From Pseudomonadota bacterium (GTDB lineage: Bacteria > Pseudomonadota > Alphaproteobacteria > Rhizobiales > Rhizobiaceae), in assembly GCA_023393575.1 (NCBI GenBank), contig JAEWKX010000021.1, positions 1 through 9,935 on the forward strand: a stretch of 9,935 nt of DNA, read 5' to 3'. Below, piece after piece: positions 1-6,400 of the stretch. Position numbers and translations under genes: made by a program. How positions within the stretch are numbered: position 1 is the stretch's first letter; the number at the start of each line of letters is the position of its first letter. Below the pieces are notes generated by a model, which saw only the letters and a list, made by a program, of their open reading frames with translations, was not told the DNA's origin and did no database searches.

Positions 1-475
1 CGGACTGATAGGTCGAGACGACGACGCGCTTGATCCTCGCTACGTCGTGAAGCGGCTTGAGCGCGACAACAAGCTGGGCCGTCGAGCAGTTCGGATTGGC
101 GATGATATTCTTCTTGCGGAAGCCTTCGACTGCGTCGGCGTTCACCTCAGGAACGATCAGGGGAACTTCGGAATCATAACGCCATGCAGAGGAGTTATCG
201 ATCACGACGCAACCCTGCGCACCAATCTTCGGGGACCACTTCTTGGAAATTTCGCCGCCGGCCGACATCAGGCAGATATCGGTGTCGGAAAAGTCGTAAT
301 TCTCGAGGTTCTGGACCTTCAGCACCTTGTCGCCGAAGGACACCTCGGTCCCCTGCGATCGTGCCGAGGCAAGGGGGACCACCTCGTCGGCGGGAAAGCC
401 GCGCGCCGAAAGGATGTTGAGCATTTCTCGCCCGACATTGCCGGTAGCACCGACGACTGCAATCTTGAAACCCAT
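1..475 (-). CDS. asd: Aspartate-semialdehyde dehydrogenase, N-terminal part (cut by window edge)
   Basis: Reduces aspartyl-4-phosphate to aspartate 4-semialdehyde with NADPH in the cytoplasm, the branch step to Lys/diaminopimelate, Met and Thr. The visible 158 codons start MGFKIAVVGATGNVGREML, the Rossmann nucleotide-binding loop GATGNVG (residues 9-15). They continue with LMSAGGEISKKW and VIDNSSAWR and reach NPNCSTAQ, whose Cys130 is the catalytic nucleophile that forms the thioacyl intermediate. The family is about 340 residues long, so roughly 185 residues lie beyond the left edge. The ATG at 475 is preceded by AAGGA at a short 2-nt spacing, with a GA-rich stretch further upstream, so the start is supported mainly by homology. 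The gene lies 113 nt after a small ORF, and the gap carries two stem-loops. Identification is firm; only completeness is unknown. Confidence 0.96.
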   Translation of the reverse strand, partial: MGFKIAVVGATGNVGREMLNILSARGFPADEVVPLASARSQGTEVSFGDKVLKVQNLENYDFSDTDICLMSAGGEISKKWSPKIGAQGCVVIDNSSAWRYDSEVPLIVPEVNADAVEGFRKKNIIANPNCSTAQLVVALKPLHDVARIKRVVVSTYQS

Positions 476-516
476 GGTCCTTGCTCTCTTTCTGCCTCTC
501 CTCGATCCGTTGAGGG

Positions 517-566
517 GGAAACCGCGAACAGGATCGCGGGTTTCCTTGTCCCCGGCCTAACCGGGG
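517..566 (-). promoter_or_regulatory. Two adjacent stem-loops in the leader upstream of asd
   Basis: On the minus strand, reading toward asd, there are two inverted repeats. The first is a perfect 6-bp stem (CCCCGG / CCGGGG, 561-566 with 550-555, 5-nt loop). The second pairs 534-545 with 517-527 as 11 base pairs with one bulged base around a 6-nt loop. They lie between the stop of the 39-codon ORF and the asd start, about 40-90 nt before the asd ATG. No T-run follows either stem, so a classical intrinsic terminator is not supported. The GGGG of the first stem could instead pair with the C-run after the second, so alternative folds are possible. The structures are seen directly; a role in terminating the upstream transcript or controlling asd is inference. 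They match no riboswitch I recognise. Confidence 0.4.
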
Positions 567-588
567 AGAGAGCGGCGGGCCAGAGACG

Positions 589-708
589 TCAGACGGTTTT
601 CGTCGTCGTTTTGGCCGTGATTTTGTTGGAGGCGGCAAAGCATCGGCTCAGACCGGCAGCCCGTGCCAGTTGAAAATCTGCAGCGATGTGAAGCTCGCGG
701 CGGTTCAT
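589..708 (-). CDS. Small 39-residue hypothetical protein between leuB and asd
   Basis: I do not recognise this family. The ORF reads MNRRELHIAADFQLARAAG and ends in a Lys/Thr-rich tail (KITAKTTTKTV). It has seven Lys/Arg against two Asp/Glu, no membrane segment or signal peptide, and one Cys (residue 23). The frame stays open upstream to 819, but a promoter-like TTGACT-16 nt-TAAACA lies inside that extension and would start transcription about 20 nt before the ATG at 708, which favours the short form. GGGAAAG about 9 nt before the ATG is a weak ribosome binding site. It does not show the run of one regulated amino acid expected of a classical attenuation leader (Thr is common but scattered). 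It could be a real small protein, a leader peptide for asd, or chance. Conservation across rhizobia would decide. Confidence 0.45.
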   Translation of the reverse strand: MNRRELHIAADFQLARAAGLSRCFAASNKITAKTTTKTV

Positions 709-733
709 AGGATGCTTTCCCGTTCGCTCGTGG

Positions 734-761
734 TGTTTAGAAGATTCTGATAAGGAGTCAA
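734..761 (-). promoter_or_regulatory. Sigma70-like promoter for the 39-codon ORF and possibly asd
   Basis: On the minus strand TTGACT (761-756) and TAAACA (739-734) are separated by 16 nt. The -35 matches TTGACA at five of six positions and the -10 matches TATAAT at about four, in a locally AT-richer stretch than its GC-rich flanks. The predicted transcription start is near 727, about 20 nt before the small ORF's ATG at 708. It lies downstream of leuB, so it could give asd expression independent of the leucine genes. This is pattern matching without experimental data. Confidence 0.5.
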
Positions 762-810
762 GCGTAGACCGGTGCGCGCGATGCCCGCGGCAGCCGAGCC
801 TGCAGAGATT

Positions 811-834
811 GCGGCGCACCGGCTGGCGCGCCGC
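811..834 (-). terminator. Strong stem-loop just after the leuB stop (terminator-like, no U-run)
   Basis: On the minus strand GCGGCGC (834-828) pairs perfectly with GCGCCGC (817-811). The stem extends inward by a G-U and two C-G pairs to a 4-nt loop, giving 10 pairs. It begins 10 nt after the leuB stop codon. AATCTCT follows, so there is no real U-tract, and the structure may act as a Rho-assisted terminator or as an mRNA 3'-end stabiliser. The left arm overlaps a second inverted repeat (9-bp arms 769-777 and 814-822), which could form an alternative fold. Confidence 0.45.
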
Positions 835-844
835 GGAAAAGGGC

Positions 845-1954
845 TCAGGCGGAAAGAGCGGAAAATTCCTTCAGAATGGCGTCGCCCATCTCGGCCGTGC
901 CGACCCGGCGGCAGCCGTCGGCCATGATGTCGCCGGTGCGGCTGCCCTGGTCGAGGACATTGGCGATCGCCTTCTCCAGACGGTCCGCCTCCGCGACCAT
1001 GTTGAAGGAATAGCGCAGGCACATGGCGAAGGAGGCGATCATGGCGATGGGGTTGGCGAGCCCCTTCCCGGCGATATCCGGCGCAGAGCCGTGGACCGGC
1101 TCATACAGCGCCTTGCGCTTGCCGGTCTTGGCATCCGGCGCACCGAGGGAAGCCGACGGCAGCATGCCGAGTGAACCGGTCAGCATGGCGGCGACGTCGG
1201 AGAGCATGTCGCCGAACAGGTTGTCCGTCACGATCACGTCGAACTGCTTTGGCGCACGCACGAGCTGCATGCCGCCGGCATCCGCCAGCATGTGTTCGAG
1301 CTGGACATCGGAGAAGGAGCGCCTGTGCGTCTCCGTCACCACCTGGTTCCATAGGACGCCCGACTTCATGACGTTACGCTTTTCCATCGAGCAGACGCGG
1401 TTATTGCGGGTGCGCGCGAGTTCGAAGGCGACAGCGGCGATGCGCTCGATCTCGTAGGTGTCGTAGACCTGGGTATCGATGCCGCGTTTCTGGCCGTTGC
1501 CGAGATCGACGATCTCCTTGGGTTCGCCGAAATAGACGCCGCCGGTCAGTTCGCGGACGATGAGGATGTCCAGTCCCTCTACCAGTTCCGGCTTGAGAGA
1601 GGAGGCGCTGGCCAGCGCGGGATAGCAGATGGCCGGGCGCAGGTTGGCGAAAAGCTCGAGGTCCTTGCGCAGGCGCAGCAAGCCGGCTTCCGGCCGCACC
1701 TCGTAAGGTACGTGATCCCATTTCGGTCCCCCAACAGCGCCGAACAGGACGGCATCAGCGGCCATGGCCTTCGCCATGTCGTCTTCGGAGATGGCCGAGC
1801 CATGGGCCTCATAGGCGCTGCCGCCAACCAGCCCTTCCTCGATTTCAAAACCCGCATTCATCGTGCCGTTCATATGGGCGATGATCTTGCGGACTTCGGT
1901 CATTGCCTCCGGGCCGATGCCGTCGCCGGGAAGCAGGAAGAGAGATCTGGTCAT
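845..1954 (-). CDS. leuB: 3-isopropylmalate dehydrogenase
   Basis: Third enzyme of leucine synthesis: NAD-dependent oxidative decarboxylation of 3-isopropylmalate to 2-oxoisocaproate; a cytoplasmic homodimer. At 369 residues it has normal family length. The sequence shows LPGDGIGPE (8-16), [10 protein letters not shown] (71-80), the substrate arginines R96 and R106 in the [12 protein letters not shown] region, R134 and Y141 in [14 protein letters not shown]192, and metal-binding D226, D249 and D253 (the last two in FGDMLSD). The adenine-binding loop [11 protein letters not shown] holds H288 and D293, the Asp that marks NAD rather than NADP use. These correspond to the known catalytic set of Thermus LeuB. 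The ATG at 1954 has AGAGGAA 6 nt upstream. The gene lies 95 nt after the Rid-family gene on the same strand, with a palindromic element in the gap, so it may share a transcript with leuD or be separated from it. Confidence 0.98.
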   Translation of the reverse strand: MTRSLFLLPGDGIGPEAMTEVRKIIAHMNGTMNAGFEIEEGLVGGSAYEAHGSAISEDDMAKAMAADAVLFGAVGGPKWDHVPYEVRPEAGLLRLRKDLELFANLRPAICYPALASASSLKPELVEGLDILIVRELTGGVYFGEPKEIVDLGNGQKRGIDTQVYDTYEIERIAAVAFELARTRNNRVCSMEKRNVMKSGVLWNQVVTETHRRSFSDVQLEHMLADAGGMQLVRAPKQFDVIVTDNLFGDMLSDVAAMLTGSLGMLPSASLGAPDAKTGKRKALYEPVHGSAPDIAGKGLANPIAMIASFAMCLRYSFNMVAEADRLEKAIANVLDQGSRTGDIMADGCRRVGTAEMGDAILKEFSALSA

Positions 1955-1971
1955 TCGTTGTTCCTCTCGGT

Positions 1972-2025
1972 GGCAGGCTCACCCTCCGCACGATGCCGTG
2001 CGGTCGCGACCCCTCCGAGCCTGCC
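1972..2025. repeat. Palindromic intergenic element between the Rid gene and leuB
   Basis: This 54-nt element has nested symmetry: perfect 9-bp outer arms GGCAGGCTC (1972-1980) and GAGCCTGCC (2017-2025), a perfect inner 6-bp stem CCGCAC / GTGCGG (1986-1991, 1998-2003) with a 6-nt loop, and an overlapping 10-bp palindrome GGTCGCGACC (2002-2011). CCTCC (2012-2016) can alternatively pair with GGAGG (2030-2034). Such nested palindromes between genes recall the REP/RIME-type dispersed repeats of rhizobia, but I cannot confirm family membership. The element ends only a few nucleotides before the leuB ribosome binding site, so the folded RNA could separate expression of the Rid gene from leuB. The symmetry is seen directly; the function is inferred. 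Confidence 0.6.
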
Positions 2026-2049
2026 GAAGGGAGGAGGTCGACCAGAAAT

Positions 2050-2439
2050 TTAGGAAGAGCCCGCGCCGATGCGCGCGGTTACTTCGATTTCCACCTTCAT
2101 CTCCGGTGCGATCAAGCCGCAGATCACCATGGTCGCTGCCGGCCTGATCGCCGCAAATGCGCCGCCCAGAACCTCCACGATCGCATCGTGGTCCGTCATG
2201 TCGGTGATGCAGTAACGGACGCGAAGAACGTCGTTCAGGCTGCTTCCGGCCTCGCGTAATGCCTTCTCGATCGTCGCCAGTGCATTACGGGCCTGGTCGG
2301 CCGGGTTCTCGGGCATTTCCATCCGGGCATAATCATAGCCCGTCGTACCGGAGACATAGACCATATCGCCATCCACGACCGCGCGGGAATAGCCGATGCG
2401 AGCCTCGAAGGGAGAACCGGAAGAAATGCGCTTCACCAT
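2050..2439 (-). CDS. Rid (YjgF/YER057c/UK114) superfamily protein lacking the RidA catalytic Arg
   Basis: A 129-residue protein of the Rid fold, normally a cytoplasmic homotrimer. Recognisable parts are the N-terminal SPFEARIGYSRAVVDGDMVY, VSGTTGYD, the helix QARNALATIEKALREAGSSL, DVLRVRYCITDM, and the C-terminal strand MKVEIEVTA. Archetypal RidA deaminates reactive enamines and imines such as 2-aminoacrylate using an Arg (R105 in E. coli, in the motif PARSC). Gapless alignment puts Ala (about residue 102, PAATM) there, so the standard imine deaminase reaction is not expected. It should belong to one of the Arg-lacking Rid subfamilies, whose roles are largely unknown. An in-frame GTG at 2442 could also start it, but GGAG (2450-2447) is 7 nt before the ATG at 2439, a better distance. 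It begins 13 nt after the leuD stop, implying co-transcription with leuD. Confidence 0.9.
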   Translation of the reverse strand: MVKRISSGSPFEARIGYSRAVVDGDMVYVSGTTGYDYARMEMPENPADQARNALATIEKALREAGSSLNDVLRVRYCITDMTDHDAIVEVLGGAFAAIRPAATMVICGLIAPEMKVEIEVTARIGAGSS

Positions 2440-2452
2440 CACCAGGCTCCGC

Positions 2453-3058
2453 TCAGAGCCACGGCCGCTCGGTGCTGAGCTTCTGTTCGAAGCTGCCGAT
2501 GACGGATTCGCTCTTCAAGGTGCTGGCGATGACATCCAGACCTTCCAGCAGGATATGGCGCCGTGCCGGATCGATGTCGAAACGAATGGACCCGCCGTCC
2601 GGGCCGGTGATCTCCTGCGCCTCCAGATCGACCGTCAGCACCGCATTGGAGCCGCGCGAGGCATCGTCCATCAGCTTGTCGAGATCGTCCTGGCTGACGA
2701 CGATCGGCAGGATGCCGTTCTTGAAGCAGTTGTTATAGAAGATATCTGCGAAGCTGGTCGAGATGACGCAGCGGATGCCGAAGTCGAGAAGCGCCCAGGG
2801 CGCATGCTCTCGCGACGAGCCGCAGCCGAAATTATCGCCGGCGACGAGGATCTTCGCGTTGCGATAGGCAGGCTTGTTCAGCACGAAATCCGGATTCTCC
2901 GCGCCGTCCTCCTTGTAGCGGGCCTCGGCGAAAAGCCCCTTTCCGAGGCCCGTCCGCTTGATCGTCTTCAGGTAGTCCTTCGGGATGATCATGTCCGTAT
3001 CGACGTTGACGACCGGAAGCGGCGCGGCGACGCCGGTGAGCTTGGTGAACTTTTCCAT
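2453..3058 (-). CDS. leuD: 3-isopropylmalate dehydratase small subunit
   Basis: The small (swivelling-domain) subunit of isopropylmalate isomerase, which with the iron-sulfur subunit LeuC converts 2- to 3-isopropylmalate in leucine synthesis. The protein is 201 residues, normal for proteobacterial LeuD. It shows [13 protein letters not shown] (18-30), the substrate-recognition motif [17 protein letters not shown] (74-90) and [18 protein letters not shown] (102-119). The ATG at 3058 is chosen over the in-frame ATG at 3073 because GGAGG lies 6 nt before 3058 and would fall inside the coding region of the longer form. leuC is not adjacent, a common situation in alphaproteobacteria. The gene is first in a minus-strand group with the Rid gene and leuB, and diverges from the giant kinase gene. 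I could not identify a convincing promoter for it. Confidence 0.97.
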   Translation of the reverse strand: MEKFTKLTGVAAPLPVVNVDTDMIIPKDYLKTIKRTGLGKGLFAEARYKEDGAENPDFVLNKPAYRNAKILVAGDNFGCGSSREHAPWALLDFGIRCVISTSFADIFYNNCFKNGILPIVVSQDDLDKLMDDASRGSNAVLTVDLEAQEITGPDGGSIRFDIDPARRHILLEGLDVIASTLKSESVIGSFEQKLSTERPWL

Positions 3059-3064
3059 GATCTG

Positions 3065-3069
3065 CCTCC
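3065..3069 (-). promoter_or_regulatory. Shine-Dalgarno site of leuD that decides its start
   Basis: GGAGG on the minus strand with a 6-nt spacer to the ATG at 3058. It lies just downstream of another in-frame ATG (3073), which is therefore probably not the start. Confidence 0.8.
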
Positions 3070-3278
3070 GCATGGATTATCTGCGCAAGCCCTTAAAGCA
3101 AATTCCCGCCGATTTGAAGAACCGTTTGGGGCTGCACGGTACGCCGACGCCCTGAACCGGTTTCCTTGCCTCCTATACAGCGTGGGCGTGCCGGGTGTCC
3201 GTCCTCAGGTCCACCACGCCGCCCGTAGCCGAGCCGGTTGCATCCGAGGCTGACGAGCGGCGATTGTGGGTATCGGCA

Positions 3279-3323
3279 CGCGCTCCCTTCTTCCCTCCGA
3301 AGGGCGGGTTTCCCGAAGGCGCG
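3279..3323. repeat. Short inverted/direct repeat patch upstream of the kinase
   Basis: CCCTTC (3285-3290) and GAAGGG (3299-3304) form a perfect 6-bp inverted repeat with an 8-nt loop. CCGAAGG occurs twice 16 nt apart (3297-3303, 3313-3319). The words CCCTCCGA (3293-3300) and CCGAAGGG (3297-3304) also occur beside the palindromic element at 2011-2018 and 2024-2031, which hints at one dispersed family. With a GC-rich background and short words this could be coincidence. Confidence 0.35.
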
Positions 3324-3413
3324 GACGGGGTGCAAGTCGCTGCAAAACAGGAATTCCCGCAGTTGTCTCGTGATCCGTCCGCCCTACTTCAACGCGATTG
3401 CTGGTCGTTCTCT

Positions 3414-3421
3414 GAGGGGGG
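3414..3421 (+). promoter_or_regulatory. Shine-Dalgarno site supporting a TTG start for the kinase
   Basis: GAGGGGGG is followed by AAAG and then TTG at 3426. Measured from its GAGG core the spacing is 8 nt. No ATG or GTG start in frame nearby has a comparable site. Confidence 0.7.
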
Positions 3422-3425
3422 AAAG

Positions 3426-6400
3426 TTGGTCAAGGCAACCGAGAATTTTTCCGGAGACAAATCGCAGGCCGTCGCTGCCGATCGCCCGGTAGAGGCAAAT
3501 GTGCCGATCCATGCGGACCCGTCGGAGGACGTGTTGCAGCTCTCCGCCCTGTTCGACGTCGTGCAACGGGTTAGAGGTGGTGATTTCACGGCCAGGTTGC
3601 CGGCCGATCTGACGGGCCTTTCCGGCAAGGTCGCCGACGCCTTCAACGATATCATCGCGGCCAACCAGCGGATGGCATCCCAACTCGAACATGTCGGCCA
3701 AGTCGTCGGCCGCGAGGGCCGAACGAAGAACCGTGTCCGGCTGAACCTGTCGGGCGGTGCCTGGAGCGATATGGAAAACTCCGTCAACACCCTTGTCGAC
3801 GACCTCGTGTGGCCGACGCATGCGGTAACACGGACCATTTCCGCCGTCGCCAAGGGTGATCTTCTGCAGACCGTCCCCCTCGATGTGGACGGTCGACCGT
3901 TGAAAGGCGAATTCCTTCGCTCGGCGGAAATCGTGAACGGCATGATCCGGCAGCTCGGCGTCTTCACGTCGGAAGTCACGCGCGTCGCCCGTGAAGTGGG
4001 AACGGACGGAAAGCTGGGTGGCCAGGCCCATGTTCCCGAAGTCACCGGGGTCTGGAAGGATCTGACCGAAAGCGTCAGCTCCATGGCTTCCAACCTGACA
4101 GCCCAGGTCCGGAATATCTCGGACGTGACAATCGCCGTCGCAAACGGCGACCTGTCGAAGAAGATTACCGTGGATGTGCGCGGCGAGATCCTTCAGCTGA
4201 AGGAAGCCATCAACACGATGGTCGACCAGCTTCGGTCCTTCGCATCGGAAGTGACGCGTGTCGCACGCGAGGTCGGCACGGAAGGCAAGCTCGGCGGTCA
4301 GGCTATCGTGCCGGGGGTGGCCGGCACCTGGAAGGACCTCACCGATTCCGTGAATGCCATGTGCGGCAACCTGACGGACCAGGTCCGCAACATCGCTGAG
4401 GTCACCACTGCCGTTGCGCGCGGCGACTTGTCCAGAAAGATCACGGTCGATGTATCCGGGGAAATCCTCGAGCTGAAGGAGACCATCAATACGATGGTGG
4501 ATCAGTTGAACGGCTTCGCGGGTGAGGTGACTCGTGTTGCACGGGAAGTCGGGACGGAAGGCCGGCTGGGCGGACAGGCGAAGGTGCTGGGGGTGGCCGG
4601 CACCTGGAAGGATCTGACGGACAATGTGAACTCGATGGCCTCCAATCTCACGGCACAGGTCCGCAACATTGCCGAGGTTTCCACCGCGATCGCCAATGGC
4701 GACCTGTCGAAGAAGATCACCGTCACGGTGTCCGGCGAGATCCTGGAGCTGAAGGAAACCATCAACACGATGGTCGATCAGTTGAATTCCTTTGCGGGCG
4801 AGGTGACGCGAGTTGCCCGCGAAGTGGGTACCGAAGGTCGGCTGGGTGGCCAGGCAAATGTCCGCGGCGTTGCCGGTACCTGGAAGGACCTGACCGAGAA
4901 CGTCAACTCAATGGCCGGCAACCTGACGGCCCAGGTGCGTAATATCGCCGAGGTCTCGACGGCGATCGCCAACGGCGACCTGTCGAAGAAGATCACCGTC
5001 GATGTCAAGGGCGAGATCCTGGAGCTGAAGGAAACCATCAACACGATGGTCGATCAGCTTAACGGTTTCGCCGGCGAGGTGACGCGCGTCGCCCGTGAGG
5101 TGGGAACGGAAGGGCAGCTTGGCGGCCAGGCGAATGTCAAGGGCGTGGCCGGCACCTGGAAGGACCTGACGGATTCGGTGAATTCCATGGCCTCCAACCT
5201 CACGGCGCAGGTCCGCAATATTGCCGAGGTGGCGACAGCGGTCGCGCAGGGTGACCTGTCGAAGAAGATCACCGTTACGGTCTCCGGGGAGATTCTCGAA
5301 CTGAAGGACACCATCAATACGATGGTCGACCAGCTCAACGGATTTGCGTCCGAGGTGACGCGCGTTGCTCGCGAAGTCGGAACCGAGGGACAGCTGGGTG
5401 GCCAGGCGAATGTCAGCGGGGTTGCCGGTACCTGGAAGGACCTGACCGACTCGGTCAATTCGATGGCGTCCAACCTCACGGCGCAGGTCCGCAATATCGC
5501 CGAGGTCTCGACCGCGATCGCGAACGGTGACCTGTCGAAGAAGATTACCGTCGATGTGAAGGGTGAGATCCTGCAGCTGAAGGAAACCCTCAATACGATG
5601 GTGGACCAGCTGAACCGGTTCGCTTCAGAGGTGACGCGCGTGGCGCGCGAGGTGGGTACGGAAGGCAAGCTCGGCGGCCAGGCGCAGGTGCCCGGTGTTG
5701 CGGGAACCTGGCAGGACCTGACCGAGAACGTCAACTCCATGGCCTCCAACCTCACCGGCCAGGTGCGAAATATCGCCGAAGTCACGACCGCGGTCGCCAG
5801 AGGCGACCTGTCGCGCAAGATCACAGTCGACGTGAAGGGAGAAATCCTGGAGCTGAAGGACACGATCAATACGATGGTGGACCAGCTCAACGCATTTGCC
5901 GGCGAAGTGACCCGCGTGGCGCGCGAAGTGGGAACGGAAGGCAATCTCGGGGGACAGGCCCAGGTTCCGGGCGTGGCCGGTACGTGGAAGGACCTGACCG
6001 ACAACGTCAACTCCATGGCATCGAACCTGACTGCGCAGGTCCGCAACATCGCCGAGGTGGCCACGGCGATCGCGGGCGGCGACCTGTCGCGGAAGATCAC
6101 CGTGGATGTCAGGGGCGAAATGCTCCTGCTCAAGGATACGCTCAATACGATGGTGGACCAGTTGCGTTCCTTCGCCGGTGAAGTAACCCGTGTCGCACGT
6201 GAGGTCGGCACCGACGGGCGTCTGGGTGGGCAGGCAGTCGTTCCGGGCGTGGCCGGCACCTGGAAGGACCTGACCGACAACGTCAACCTGCTCGCGGCCA
6301 ATCTTACCACCCAGGTGCGCAACATTGCCGAAGTCACGACGGCCGTCGCCCGGGGCGACCTGTCGCGCAAGATCACCGTGGAAGTGAGAGGCGAAATCCT

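Larger units (their letters stand above)
3059..3425. other. Divergent intergenic region between leuD and the poly-HAMP kinase gene
   Basis: 367 nt with no convincing gene; the frame of the kinase stays open through 3195-3425 but has no protein-like content or plausible start there. It must carry promoters for leuD and, on the other strand, for the kinase. The best plus-strand -10 candidate is TATACA at 3174-3179, but the hexamer at the right distance upstream matches a -35 poorly, so I do not call it as a promoter. A repeat-rich patch lies at 3279-3323 (separate entry). Confidence 0.6.

Noticed and set aside
47..673. 208-codon plus-strand frame across the asd start and leader
   Set aside because: It is antisense to clear Asd coding sequence including the catalytic Cys motif and has no recognisable protein features.
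3059..3073. Longer leuD form starting at 3073
   Set aside because: The GGAGG ribosome binding site lies between this ATG and the one at 3058, and the shorter form matches the LeuD N-terminus (MEKFTKLTG).
3152..3179. Possible plus-strand promoter with TATACA at 3174-3179
   Set aside because: The hexamer at 16-17 nt upstream (CTGAAC/CCTGAA) matches a -35 poorly, and the leader would be about 240 nt; too weak to annotate.
3093..3335. 80-codon minus-strand frame upstream of leuD
   Set aside because: Low-complexity Arg/Gly-rich translation, no ribosome binding site of note, and it spans the divergent promoter region.
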